Assembly: GCA_017311315.1 (NCBI GenBank) | Contig: CM029638.1 | Span: 5,291,783 to 5,355,782 of the forward strand | Reading direction: 5' to 3' | DNA length: 64,000 bases | Source of the DNA: Dendrocalamus latiflorus | Lineage: Eukaryota > Streptophyta > Magnoliopsida > Poales > Poaceae | Made by a program: the position numbers and the translations under genes | Shown: positions 9,883 to 21,339 of the stretch, in pieces | Numbering within the stretch: the stretch's first letter is position 1 | Layout: each line of letters begins with the position of its first letter | The notes under the pieces: model-generated | What the model was told of the DNA's origin: nothing | The model's database searches: none | What the model saw: the letters and a program-made list of their open reading frames with translations, nothing else

Positions 9883-12800
9883 TCAATCATCTTCACGGTT
9901 CTTGCAAGTTGGGTTGCAGGGATACGGGCAATCAATCCTCTGAGATACCTCCCGGTCGTAGAACCAGTCTCCCACTGCTTTGCCAATTTGCTGGAAACAG
10001 ATAGGAACAGATCATAAGTAACTTGTGAACAGCTGGTTTCATGTCTTGTTTTCCCCCCTAAATTTCTTGAGTACTAGTCATGGTCTCAATTCTGAAGAAA
10101 CTGTTCAGCATCTTACGAAACAAATGGAGGGCAGCCTTACCGTCTTTCGAATGGAAGGAGAACCCTCAGCAAGCCATGTATCTTGGGACCCAGATTGGCA
10201 GTGAGCATAGCATGAGTCTATGAACATTCCTAGAGAAGGAGACTGCCCTGGTTTGGGAAGTGCTGCCAGAAATTCTGTCCTAAAATCTGCGCCCGAAAAA
10301 TATGAAATGAGTTAGATGAACAGCAAAATTGGCTCATCCGAGGAGCTAGCTACGTCGACTGCGACAAGTGACGTAAGAACATGGGAATCCAAGCTGCTGA
10401 AATGATGGTTATAAACTGTTAAAATGCTAACTTTGCACGTCCAAAAATATACTTACTTTGCAAGGTCATGAGTTGGCTTGACGAGCAGCTCTTTATGTCT
10501 AGCTTACATTTGGCCCAAGTCTTCTTTGGATCAGCAGTGCTAGGTGCTAGAATGTTCTTGATCTGCAATGCGGGTGCCACATTGTTATTTTTCTTCAACA
10601 AATCAGTATTAGCTGACACACCTATTTTAACTTAGGTGATTCGGCATGTAGGAGTACATACTACATGCAGCAGGAACAAAGATATACTGTTAGACCTTGT
10701 GGTGACCGTGCATTTAGTAATAATGAATAATTGATATTTGGGTTTCATTAGAATTTGTATTTGAGAAAGTTCTAGTCGATGTGCTTTTATTGCTAGAGTA
10801 TTTAGGATAACATGTCTAGTCGGCAGGCGTTGACCACTGCATTTCAACTATGGTAAATCAACCACAACAAGTCAATCACAATTGAACAACCACAGCAGAA
10901 CAACCACGACAGGGAATCAGTAGGCTTTGACCTCGAATGGTTGCAAGCAGGGGCGGAGCCCAATGGAGGGGAGGGGGTTCCCAGGAACCCGGGTCCAAAT
11001 TTTTTTTTAGTTATTACTAGTAAATATTCACCCTTTGTGCACCCCCTTTGGTCTAATATGGTGTACCCCTAGCCCAACAAATACCCTCACTCGCCCTGTC
11101 CAGCCCATTCTCCCACCGTCCTATGCTTCCACGCGCAGCCCGTTGCACCCCCCTCCGTTTTGCTCTAGCTCCGCCACTGGTTGCAAGATACAATTGGCTA
11201 CGATCAGTACTCGACAGGCTTCGACTAGGATGGTTGGGGTCGTGAGCTTCAGTGGATCGGTTGGAAGTGGCAGTAACTGATCGGTGGTCGTTGTTTCAGT
11301 ACCAAGTAGATACTCGGTGGTCATTGCTACAGTATCTAGTCAGAACTCAGTGGTCGGTGATTCTATAACTGGTTGATGGGCGGTAGTCGTAGGCTTCAAC
11401 TACTACGCTGCTTGTGATTTCCGAGTGTTCTGAGTAGTCGTAATTCCTATGTACTTGTGGTTTTCGAGTACTCGTTGAGCTAGTGGTCTAATCGGCTTGT
11501 GCATGGCGGTCATACTGGTCGTAATGAATGGTCTGAGATTGATTTCTGGACAAGCATGTAAATTGTGATCGTGGCTGACCTGGTTGGCGTTGATGGATGA
11601 ACAAAGGTGTGATATGCGTGTGTGGGCTAATGTCAGTCAAGTTAGAAAGAATTTGTGCTGGGGAAAATGTTCTTCGGTCATTGCGTGTGCAGGTTGGGCA
11701 TGGAAGCGGTCATGGTCAGTGACGAGGAGGACCGGGATTAGAATGAAGAAATCTGAGGTCCAAGCAGTCGAGGATGTCACGTGAGGTGATCGGGCTCACG
11801 CTAGAACACGTGGAGATCAAAAGTTGATGATGCATAGAGAAGTTATGGGAGGTGCGGTTCTGGAGGCTTCATCACGTGATGATATTGGAAAAGTTATAGA
11901 AGGAGTTTATAACAAGAAGGATTAAAGTTTGTGTAAAACCCGTGTTTGCAAGTGTTTCGGGTCCTTTGATTTTCAGAAGAGATAAGATTTTACGTTCGTG
12001 TTTGATGAGGACACATTTGGGGCGTTAGCCTATAAAAACACAAAGATGCTATGGGTTAAAAAAAGGCTTTTGGAAGGTTTTTGGTGGAGAGACTTGATAA
12101 GAGACTTTAGTTTCTGGCTAGAGCTTTTAGGGATGCTTGTGATAGCATTTTATAATTCCATGAAAATCCAACAATAAAGATCATCTTGAATCAATCTGAT
12201 TCGTGATTTGCTTGAAGAGTGCTAGTGATTGCAGGTATATTAGATCTAACGATGACGTATAAAGGTACTCAAGAGGTTTGGTTTCTGGTGTTGATGAATT
12301 CAAGTACGTACAATCCAATCGAATATCAACACTGAGCGGTCAATCAAAGTGGTCGAACAACGAGCGATCGGTTGGGCAATTGAGCACCGAGCGGTCGAAA
12401 CATTCACTGACTACCAGGAGATTCCAAAAGCGCCGACAATCATTCAACCCCCTCCTCTGATTACAGTATTCAATCCTACATACACTATAGTTGTACAAGA
12501 CTGGAAAAGATATGAAATTTACCTGCCATGCATCATAGGCAGCGTTTAGTATGAATAATGGCGTGCGCAGTGTTGGGACAACATACTGCGGGAAGAAACA
12601 CTGCATTTGTTTTCAAAGTTAGTACCATGTTATCATAGGAGTGTTCTCTTCAATCCTATCTAAGTGAATAAAACTGACCAGATGAGGTGATTGCTTTGAG
12701 GTACATGAAGCTGGCAAATTTTTAGCCGATCCCTGCAAGAGATTGAAAGGGCCATTAGGCTTGAAACTTGCATGAAATACAAGATTCAGCAGATCAGTCG

Positions 12801-14750
12801 TGATAATGGGGGAAGAACAGGTCAAAAGAAAAGGTGTTTTGCTTTTCCTAATTCTCATTTGACAATAACATAAGACATTTTTCCTGGGTAGTGAACTGAG
12901 GCCTGAGCTATAAAGTGTATGATATTTGCAAGCTTAAACATTAGATAATCTGGATCACAGCCACTGTAAATGTCAGAAGACAACATACATGTAGGTCTAC
13001 AACATCCTTATAGAATGTTCTGACAAAATTGTTCCCGGAGATGTCCTTCCTGCATGACAATAACAATACTCACTTTGTGGAAGATCTGAATTTAGTACAG
13101 TAAAAATATGACATATATAATGCCTGTAGCTACTAACTATAAAATGAAACATGCAATAAAAAACATCAAAATATAATCATGATAACTAGCACACTGGTTA
13201 CTCTCATAAAGGCACCAATTAATTACCAATAGTACAGAACTTACCCATCAACAAAATAACCAGCATCAGAAAAGCACTTGACCTTTGCCACTGCTGGAAG
13301 CAGATCACGAAATCTGTCACAATGTAGGATTGCTGCTAGACCTCCAGCTGAACAGCCAGAAAGAAGAGCCTGCAAAGGTATTATGCAGCAACTCATTTTT
13401 TAGGATCGTAAGCTTTATGCAGGAAGGTAACCAAATGCAATTTAGAAGTGGCAACAACTGTTTATGATGCTAGTAATTAGGAAAAAAATTTTGATTCTAT
13501 TCTCAATATATAGACTAAGCATTAGTCTTAAAAAAGAGTAAGCATTGTGATGTTAATTATAGTGAGTTAGTGACAGTCATAAGTAGATAATTTCATTCAA
13601 CTGTTATACAAAGTGAAAGTAGAGATTGACATCCTTAACCAATTAAGTTTGCTACCACTAGTTGCCAGGACTGAACATACATTTTGTGCCTTGCTCATCC
13701 CCCTCGCAAGTAGATCTTCAATGATGGCATGCCAAACTCTGACCCCTCTATAGTGGAGGTTCGTTGACTACATTGTAAACACATGGTTAATCTCAACATC
13801 TTTCGCATAATTGAAGGTACAATCAACATGTTCAGAACATACAGATTCTACTGGTTCAACGTCACCAGTAAATGATGCGCCATCACAGTATCTGATCTTT
13901 ACTCTGTTCCAGTTGTAAAAATCTGCGTGATAACACTAGAACATCAGTGCTACATTATAGAGATACAGCACATCCTACTATGTTACCTTCAGGAGTTCAT
14001 ATGTAAGGAAACTATTAATTTACATCACTCTAGGCTTCTAGTACGTCTTACAGCCATAAAAAAACATTGCTAATAGCTCAGTTACAATAGATAAAATGTA
14101 TTTTTTACTATTTTCTTTTCTAGATATTTCTATGGAGGAATTTTGCATGAGGCAAAGAGCAAATGACATACCAGGATTGGAGTTTTTGCTCCCGCCTAAA
14201 ATCCCTGAAAACGAGAGCGGCTTCATAAATTTCGAGGAGCCCCTGAAGTTGCCCTTCCGGACTGAACACTCTTCAGCGTTCCTGCACCACCCTCCTCCCT
14301 TCCAAAGAGTGTATGAAAAAGAAAAGATTAGGTTAACTCATTTATCAAAAAAATATTTGGTTGATACAAATATGTAGATCTAAATTACATTAGCTTACCT
14401 CCATGTGAACCAACCAGTTGTTGGCACCAGAACCGGAACCAGGAGAGAAGTGGTAAACCGGAGGGCTTCCATCCAAGCATACTGCACCACATGTGAAGCA
14501 GGGACAGGAAATTTAACCTTGGTTGGTAAGAATTCAAGAATGGCATTGTCGTTTATCATTTGTGCGTAGGCAAGGCAGTGAGATGGAACAGGAGCTACAT
14601 TGCAGTGCACGCACCTGCTCCTTTGGTCACTGCACTCTTCAGGAACACCATCTCCACATCGGCCGCCTTAGTTGACGCCACCACAAGGCCCAGCACCAAC
14701 ACTACCATCGCTGCACGGGGCAGCCATGCCCCAGACACAGCAGCAGCCAT
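9883..14750 (-). CDS. Pectin acetylesterase (CE13/Notum family), 12 exons
   Basis: This enzyme removes acetyl groups from cell-wall pectin, with a Ser-Asp-His triad. Exons (high to low): 14,750-14,615; 14,481-14,399; 14,298-14,172; 13,922-13,843; 13,767-13,681; 13,369-13,245; 13,049-12,989; 12,732-12,679; 12,600-12,523; 10,562-10,457; 10,286-10,141; 9,990-9,883. They join in frame to 396 codons, the usual family length. A signal peptide (MVVLVLGLVVAST) opens the protein. Family blocks follow in order: CLDGSPPVYHFSPG, EGGGWC, NWNRVKIRYCDGASFTGD, HYRGVRVW, and GCSAGG with nucleophile Ser178. Then come CFFPQ, NAAYDAW (Asp274), CYAHCQ (His341) and the C-terminal CPYPCNPTC. All introns are GT-AG and no lesion was seen. 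Intron 9 (1,960 bp) is swollen by repeats. Probably secreted to the wall; the gene looks intact. Confidence 0.93.
10948..11179. mobile_element. Small hAT-type element in pectin acetylesterase intron 9
   Basis: A 232-bp element flanked by an exact 8-bp duplication, GTTGCAAG at 10,940-10,947 and 11,180-11,187. The left end reads CAGGGGCGGAGCCC; the reverse complement of the right end reads CAGTGGCGGAGCTAGAGC. These are inverted repeats starting CAG. No coding capacity. Confidence 0.8.
11188..12500. repeat. Uncharacterised insertion-like block in pectin acetylesterase intron 9
   Basis: The block is G/T-rich and full of variants of GGTCGT, TCGGTGGTC and CGAGTA, unlike the AT-rich short introns of the same gene. 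Near 12,440-12,460 it has CATTCAACCCCCTCCTCTG. That resembles the C-rich stretch found next to LTRs of copia elements when read on this strand. I see no intact retroelement domains and no matching second LTR. Best read as an old LTR or solo-LTR-like insertion. Confidence 0.35.
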
Positions 14751-15136
14751 TCTGCAAGAACAGATCTTCCTCTTTCTATGAAATATCTCAAGAGAGATAG
14801 AGAGAGAGAGAATTAGAGCAGGATGGAAGGATAAAGGAAAAGGAAATTGAAGCACAAGAACTAGCGCATACGTGTGTGTATTGGAGAAGAATATGGGAGA
14901 GAGAGGGAGTAGTGCGAGAGAGCGCAAGCACTACGCAGCCTCAGGGCGAGACGCTCTTCTTTTCACCACAGCCGGTTGTGACATAAATGGCAGTCGATTC
15001 GTGCGAGGAAGAAAGCGATAAAGGACGGAGGCCAGGGCGCCGACAACAGCGGTGGCATCAAGCAAGGTATATATTTGGCTCTTAAAGAAGAAATCTGCAA
15101 CAAAGTCATCCATTATTCGCTTTAATGCCTCCCAAC

Positions 15137-15137
<1 letters not shown>
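14751..15137. promoter_or_regulatory. Upstream region of the pectin acetylesterase gene
   Basis: GA/CT-rich leader and promoter region with several short (GA)n runs (for example 14,790-14,812 and 14,897-14,906). It leads into the long (GA)n array that starts at 15,138. Pyrimidine-rich tracts on the coding strand of this kind are common in plant 5' untranslated regions. No firm TATA box was assigned. Confidence 0.35.

Positions 15138-15180
<43 letters not shown>
15138..15180. repeat. (GA)n microsatellite
   Basis: About 21 perfect AG repeats, roughly 390 bp upstream of the pectin acetylesterase start codon. Confidence 0.97.
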
Positions 15181-15182
<2 letters not shown>

Positions 15183-15381
15183 CTTTGTCCCCGGGCTCCA
15201 GGAGCATCGCATCATCACTTGCAATATTTCGCCACACGCTCGTGCAATGCAGAGGGAGTTGATCAAAGGGGAAAAAAATAGAGGCGCAGACAGACCTCGT
15301 CGCCAGCAGGGACTTGTTCCCTGCGGCAGGTGGCTCTGATCTTAGCCGATTACCTGGGAAACTTGATATTTCGTTATTGCC

Positions 15382-15386
<5 letters not shown>

Positions 15387-15461
<75 letters not shown>
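15387..15461. repeat. (TA)n microsatellite, array 1
   Basis: About 37 uninterrupted TA units. First of three such arrays within 630 bp. Confidence 0.97.
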
Positions 15462-15629
15462 CTTTCCATCTATAATTAAGGCTTGACGGTATGACCAGAC
15501 ACGTTTAAAGACCAGGCGCCTTCCTAACAAAAGGTTGCCAAAAGCATAACTACTATTGCCTCCTTCCAATATATGATCGTCTACTTTTATAGACCAGGTA
15601 TCCTCCTAACAAAAGATTACTAAAAGCAT

Positions 15630-15631
<2 letters not shown>
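15462..15631. repeat. Spacer between TA arrays with internal duplication
   Basis: The block starts ACTTTCCATCTATAATTAAG. It holds two copies of a motif of the form AGACCAGG...CCTAACAAAAG...AAAAGCAT, near 15,509 and 15,591. A third partial copy (CTTCCTAACAAGAAA) follows array 3 near 16,017, and CTTTCCATCTATGATTAAG recurs near 15,786. The repeated association with TA arrays suggests related elements inserted in the same kind of target. Confidence 0.55.

Positions 15632-15698
<67 letters not shown>
15632..15698. repeat. (TA)n microsatellite, array 2
   Basis: About 33 uninterrupted AT units. Confidence 0.97.
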
Positions 15699-15702
<4 letters not shown>

Positions 15703-15710
15703 TAAATAAC

Positions 15711-15921
15711 AGGGGCACCTAGGTGTCTGGACACCTAGTCTCCTTACCTTTTGATTGCTTTTAGATGCGTGCTAGTGTGATTGAGACTTTCCATCTATGA
15801 TTAAGACTTTCCTTCCATGATTGATTTAGCATGCCTAATATATTACATACCATTGCTCTAGCACGTATTTAAAAGCAATCTAACGGCAGGGAGCCTAGGT
15901 GTCTGGACACCTAGGTGTCCC
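15711..15921. mobile_element. Inverted-repeat element lying between two (TA)n arrays
   Basis: The left end reads GGGCACCTAGGTGTCTGG. The reverse complement of the right end reads GGGACACCTAGGTGTCCAG. Each end also contains a small palindrome built on CTAGGTGTC/GACACCTAG. Past the termini the two arms continue to match, each leading to GATTGCTTTTA. The element is about 210 bp, non-coding, and is bracketed by pure TA repeats on both sides. That is the arrangement described for rice Micron elements, which target (TA)n. Confidence 0.65.
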
Positions 15922-15931
15922 ATTTCAGCGT

Positions 15932-15933
<2 letters not shown>

Positions 15934-16013
<80 letters not shown>
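15934..16013. repeat. (TA)n microsatellite, array 3
   Basis: About 40 uninterrupted AT units. Confidence 0.97.
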
Positions 16014-16016
<3 letters not shown>

Positions 16017-16096
16017 TTCCTAACAAGAAATAGCTTAATATATAATAGCAACCAACCTATCTCTTTCCTCTGTTGTCTTGCGGCCAAGGCAACTAG

Positions 16097-16874
16097 GGCC
16101 TATTTGGAACATAAATTTTGCAGTAATGTTACAGGAAGCATGGCCTCTTTGATTTGTAGAAATCTAAAAATATAGGAATAAAATATAAATACATGTGCAA
16201 AACAGAGGATTGAAAAGCAAAAATTTTGTAGGAGTATGCTCTTGGAACACAGGAAGAGGAAGAACACGGTGCTTTTAGTGACATGGGCCACTTTGATTCG
16301 TATGATTCTAAAAACGTAGCAATATAAAAACATAGAAACATGATAGGGATGCATGTGCAAAACAAGGAAATGGAAAATACAGGAAGTTGTAGGATTGGAA
16401 AAAAGAGGTTTTAGTGGATGATATTTTCACTGTGGTTTTCCAGTTTCCACTAGAATCATAGGGATAGGAAAATTTCTTACGTTTTTCCTTTGCTCCATTC
16501 CCGTGAATTAAAGAGATGAACAGTTGCTATTTCCATGGAATTCCTATTCCTCCGTTTTTCCTATGAATCAAAGAGGCCCGTAGCGTGTTTTGCCTCAACC
16601 CTACACGTAGGAAACAAAAAAAGAGCACTGGGTGGAGGCAATAACGATATATCAAAGAGGCCCTAATTTTCCTGCGTTTTTCCTTTGAAACCGTATGCCA
16701 AGGAAATTTTCTTGTGTGTTTGCTTTGCTTTGTTCCTACGAATCAAACGGTGCTATAGTAACCAAATCCATAAGAGCTCGAATTCTACGTTTTTTCTTTG
16801 TTTTTCCTCCGGATCAAAGAGTCCAGTTCATTTTTTTTTGTAGAAACATAAAAAAAAATCCGTGTTCCAGACAG
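16097..16874. mobile_element. Composite inverted-repeat element (GGCCTATTTGGAAC termini)
   Basis: The left end reads GGCCTATTTGGAACA. The right end reads GTGTTCCAGACAG, and its reverse complement begins CTGTCTGGAAC. A candidate 3-bp duplication TAG lies at 16,094-16,096 and 16,875-16,877. Inside are two direct copies (about 16,138 and 16,281, period about 143 bp) of a unit starting with CTTTGATT and ending near GTAGGA. Inverted copies carrying AATCAAAGAGGCCC lie near 16,565, with weaker ones near 16,640, 16,740 and 16,805. The block is a nest of related MITE pieces without coding capacity. Confidence 0.55.
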
Positions 16875-17037
16875 TAGCACTACTGCTCGCCGTGGTCCAG
16901 CGACTCCGCCGTCGATATGCTTGGCCCACAAAAGTGTCCACGACAGGTGAATCTTGGCTCGTTGTATGCCATTTGAGTGAAACGGTGGACTATCGCAACA
17001 CTGCCTCGTACTATACCACGTTTGTCCTGCAGTTAGG

Positions 17038-17325
17038 TGATCGGTTCGGCTGAGAGCCTCATGGCTTATAGCTAAAAATATTGTAGCTGACTGAAAAAAA
17101 CACTGTAGCTGACAGAGCCTTATTTACCATAATTAAATTTAAAAAAATTTAAAAATAGAAAAAACATATTAGCCCATCACGTATAATGTAAACAAATACG
17201 AGGAAAAAAAGAACCGGTAAAAAAACTAAAAAAAGCCAAAAGTTCAAAAAAAGACGAAATTTATGAATAGTGCAAAAATAAGCTGAAGCCAGAAGCTGAA
17301 GCCATATTGATCAGGGAGACTCCGC
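17038..17325. mobile_element. MITE, family B, copy 1
   Basis: Starts TGATCGGTTCGGCTGAGAGC and ends AGCCATATTGATCAGGG, giving short inverted termini built on TGATC. The interior holds the family signature: TAGCCCATCACG, AAAGAACCGGTAAAA and GACGAAATTTATGAATAG. It is nearly identical to the inverted copy at 62.87-63.17 kb. Confidence 0.7.
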
Positions 17326-17606
17326 TCGATCGGACTGAAAAGCTGTGGCTTATGGTTAAAATTATACTGGAGCGACTGAAATTGCACTGTAGTTGAAAAT
17401 AGTTTATTTAGGGTAATTAAATTTAAAAAAATTAAAATAGAAAAATATGTTAACTCATCACGGACAACACAAACGAATACAGGGGAAAAAAAGAACCGGC
17501 AAAAAGCTCAAAAAAGCCAAAAGTTTAGAAAAAGATGAAATTTACGAATAGTAAAAAATAAGCCAAAAGTCAGAAGTTAGAAGCTGAAGCCGAAATAAAC
17601 GGGGCC
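17326..17606. mobile_element. MITE, family B, copy 2
   Basis: Directly follows copy 1 in the same orientation and repeats its signature words (CTCATCACGGACAA, AGAACCGGCAAAAAG, GATGAAATTTACGAATAG). It ends near AAATAAACGGGGCC. It is more diverged than copy 1. Confidence 0.65.
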
Positions 17607-18540
17607 AAAGAAGAGGGAACGGAGAGGGGGAAAATGTGAATCAGCAGGAGAAAAAAAGAGGTGTTGTTCACGTGAAAAAGCCAGCTGCTCGCTTGCGTCG
17701 TGTGGCGAGGTAGCATCCAGACGCTTTGTCCTGTCCGCCAACCAACAGGCCTTGCTTACCTCAAGTAATCCCTCACCACAATGCCCGTGATGATCTGATT
17801 GATACAAGGTTTTCATGTGAAGCACACCAAGTTACCCCTAGAATCTGAGCATAACAATGGTAAGTGGTCTGTTGCAAGCAAAATAAAAAAAAAAGAGGAA
17901 CAAGATGGTACTACTGTTTGATACGATAACCCCTCGACCTCTCATTCAATGAAATGCCGGGGAGAAAAAAGGGGAGAAGCTCAAAGCTGGCAATCACTAG
18001 CGGTACATACACGGAGACTTCAAGGTGTGTTTGAGCTGAGATTGCAGTGAGGCAAGTGCGATGTCGGAGAAGGGTGGCTGACAACTTGACACCACGCGGG
18101 ATCGCGGCGGGCTGGTCCATCATGCATGTGCGGCTGCGCCCATGGATCCTCCACGGCTCCACACGCTTCCCGCCACAAGGCCACGACACCACGGGTGGTG
18201 GCGTGCAACCACGCAAGGCGACACTGCGCCCCAAGGTTGGGTGGACGGCCCATCGGCCTGGTCGCAATTGGCCGAGATTAATTTGTCTCAACTCTGAACT
18301 GGGCCAAGCGATGCCCGGTTCAGAGCCCAGAGCGCAAGGTGATTTCGTTGAGAGCTCCAACCACAAACCCGGCGTGCCCGCCGCCTCCACATGCTTTTCC
18401 GAATAAACAAATATATATCTTTTTATCATCGTTTTGAAACGATATATTATGATAATATTTTAACATAGCTAATTGATATTTGATTAATTTGTATATATGC
18501 TGATGCTAAAACCGAAAACAATTCCTAAAACCTCTTGTCT
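17607..18540. other. Spacer between the MITE block and the MEX1-like pseudogene
   Basis: Contains overlapping open frames at 17,911-18,429 on both strands, in GC-rich sequence. None has a recognisable domain or splice context, so I treat them as chance frames in repeat-derived DNA. Confidence 0.35.
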
Positions 18541-18642
18541 CTAAGGCGATCGCGTCCTACCGTTCCGCACCGCTCCTCCACCGCCGCTGGTACATGCTGC
18601 CTGCGGTTGCGGTGACCGCCATATCCATATCCCTCCTCCTCA

Positions 18643-18885
18643 GGGCCTGTTCTTTTTAGCTGTGGCTTGTGACTTTTGACTGCGATTTGTGACTTTTTGG
18701 CTGTTTGTATGAGAGATTACAGAGTAACAAAAACTTACGTGCGGTTTTTGCCGATATAAATGAAATCAGTAAAGTATGTACTACAATTAACTAGTAGATT
18801 CTATCTTAAAAAAATACTTTGTTTAAAAGCTAGTTACTGTAGAAAAGCCGAAAAACAGTTTTTAAAAGCTGAAAAGAACAGGGCC
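18643..18885. mobile_element. MITE, family A, best-preserved copy
   Basis: 243 bp with near-perfect terminal inverted repeats: GGGCCTGTTCTTTTTAGCT at the left and AGCTGAAAAGAACAGGGCC at the right. A 3-bp duplication TCA flanks it (18,640-18,642 and 18,886-18,888). The interior has the family words GTTTTTGCCGATATAAATG and CAATTAACTAGTAGATTCT. It sits just upstream of the first clear exon of the MEX1-like pseudogene. Confidence 0.8.
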
Positions 18886-20999
18886 TCATATCCCTCCTGA
18901 AGGTTTGCTCCTCTCGTCTCTCCTTTTCCGACATTGGCAGCAAATCACTCGTGGTTTAATTAGTTACCCTATGCTTGGATTATTGGCGCGTAGGACCCCC
19001 AAGAAGTTCCAACAATGAGACTCCATGACGGCAAGTTCGTCGGCGCAACCAACGTCCCCTTCCTCCTACTCCAGCTCCCACAGATCATCCTCAACACCCG
19101 CAGCCTCGTCGCCAGCAACAAAACCGGCCTCTTCGCCGTCCCATGTCTCGTAGCCCCCAATCACCATCCCAGATTTTACCACCTTAGTTTCTTACGCTCT
19201 TATTGATGGATTTATGGTGAACATTGATTGGTCACTTCAGGGGATGCTCACTGGGCTGCTCGGGAACCATCGCTAGTTCGCTACTGTCCTACTTCGCCAA
19301 GAAGAGGGAGACGGAGGCTGTCATCGTGCAGACTTTGGGTGTCATATCCACATATGTGTAGTCATTGCGCAGCTTGCCTTGCCGGAGTCGATGCCACTGC
19401 CGTAGTTTGTGGCCGCTTCGGCAGTTGTGCCTGCCGGGCTGCTCCTGAACTTTCTCAATTACATTGGGTGGCTCCCTGGAACCTCTGGCTGCTATGGGAG
19501 GATTTCATCACAATGTGATATGGGGTTGTTCGATTTTCTCAACGTAGGGTTAGATACTTACATACCCTCTTTTGAATCGTAGTGATCCTCCGTTGCTAAT
19601 ACAAGAATGAATGTTCTTTAATTCGCAAGATCACACGTGTCGGACTTCACGACCACTAAACGAAAACTTTATCGCGTTCTTAATTTTCAGCGAAAAGATT
19701 GAACGATCTTAATTTACAAAAATTCTCAAATTTTTTATTGAGATTGATTGGCTAATAAAAAAAAAACAAAAGCATGCACAACTCATCAACTCCTCATCTA
19801 GTCGCTCTCTGTTCCGTCTGTTTTCTAATCGGCTTCCTCCCATACGTGATGCGAACGACGCGTATATATACACGGCGGCCGTATCAGATGCCACCACGCA
19901 CGTGTACATAGGCCGAAGTCCAATTGACTTCGGCTAGGAATTCCGAAGATAACTCCTACTTCTAATTAAACTCATTTACTAACAAAAGTTTGAACTCAAA
20001 GCAATTGGCACACAGGCCGTAAGCTTTTGCATGGACTTTTTAAACTCCTGTCTTGTGGCCGGATGGATCTCTAATAGCTGAGCCAAAGAAGTTCTTCATT
20101 CTGATGCTCGTCCAGTGCTTTGGTCCCAGACTCCATCTCCTCTCTTGTGGTTCTAAAGTTTTTACTTCGTTTAAACTTGAGAATATATAAAGAGTTTGTA
20201 TGAGGTAGAATATTATTCTCATCAATATAAGAAAATTCATTAAGAAATAAATTCACCTATTTATTTAAAAGTTTGGTTCTTGTTTTAGTTATTGGACCTT
20301 TTAGTGCTTCATAGACACTTAGATTATTTGAAGGGATAGATATGGTAGTAATAGAGATGTCCTCGTCAAAATGCGTTGCCTTGCCGTGCTCCCTCAAGTG
20401 ACAATTACGGTCATGATGTGTCATCTTAGAGATTCAGTCGAGGTTCTGCTATGCTGCCGATGTTGATGTTAAATGTGATTCTGGCTCGCTGTCAATGGTG
20501 AATTGAAAACGCAGGTCATGTGGACAACATTTGTACCTTTCATCCCCAATAGTGTACTGCCTGGCATAACATCTGGTTCTTTGGCCATTGCTGCTGTTGT
20601 GGTGGTACTACCAGACATCCTCCTACATAAAGCAGTATCTTTTTCGAAGTTACTTGTGTGTTTTGCTCTGGTACCATCTAAAATTCTTAAGAGGAAATTG
20701 ATCATCTACCACATCTTACGTGTTGTTTCGACAATTTGAGACTAAGTTCCATGTAATTGTTCGTACGCCCATCTTACATTCACCCATTGATTGTGCCTTG
20801 ATTGTTTGCCCTTTTGAATAATTTTGCCCCTCTTCTCCCACCCCCTTATTCTTCCTCTTCTTTGCTCCGGCCATGGCCAACCCGGCACTCCGGCCGCCGT
20901 CTCCGTCCTCCTCCTCCTCCACCTCCGCCATGGAAGAAGCGAAGCGGAGAACCAACTTTACCCGCAGCCGCGTCCGCCATGGGAAGACCCAGGGCAACC

Positions 21000-21185
21000 T
21001 CCGCCGCCGGCGACGCCGCCAGGTCCAGGCGGGCCAACCCCAAGCCCAGGTCGAGGTGGAGCGGCAGCCCGGGACGGCAAAGCGAAACGCGCTCCAGCGC
21101 GCTGCGGAAGTCGTCCGGCAGGCCCAGGACCACGCGGCAGTGGTGGAGCTTTGCGAGGGGCACACGGCGGTGGGCGGTCGTGGCT
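21000..21185 (-). pseudogene. Possible PORR-domain fragment inside a MEX1-like intron
   Basis: On the minus strand one frame reads TTAHRRVPLAKLHHCR and then VVLGLPDDFRS. This resembles the PORR (plant organelle RNA recognition) domain, whose members have a PLxKLxH...LGLPDDF block. Downstream the frame stays open for a while but loses similarity. Surrounding sequence (20,840-21,300) is much more GC-rich than the rest of the intron. I infer an inserted gene fragment. Low-complexity GC-rich sequence could mislead here, so confidence is modest. Confidence 0.4.
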
Positions 21186-21321
21186 TCTTGGCACCGGGGC
21201 CAGGGGCGATGGATCTGCGGGCTAAGGAGGTGGTCTCCATGGGGCGGTGGAGGCGGAGGAGCACATGGTGGCCGGCGAGCTAGCGCTTTGGGGGCATGGG
21301 GATGTTAGTCTGCGAGAGAGA

Positions 21322-21339
21322 GGGGGGGGGGGGGGGGGG
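21322..21339 (+). repeat. Poly-G run
   Basis: A run of 18 G residues directly after an AGAGAG stretch. Homopolymers of this length are prone to sequencing and assembly error. Confidence 0.9.

Noticed and set aside
15342..16175. Open frames encoding runs of Tyr-Ile
   Set aside because: They are translations of the (TA)n microsatellites.
17911..18429. A 172-codon minus-strand frame and its 119-codon antisense
   Set aside because: No domain, no splice or start context, and the opposite strand is equally open.
20716..21308. Frames of 105-182 codons as a nested gene in the MEX1-like intron
   Set aside because: Five overlapping frames on two strands in GC-rich sequence. Only a short PORR-like stretch is meaningful, and it does not extend into a complete domain.
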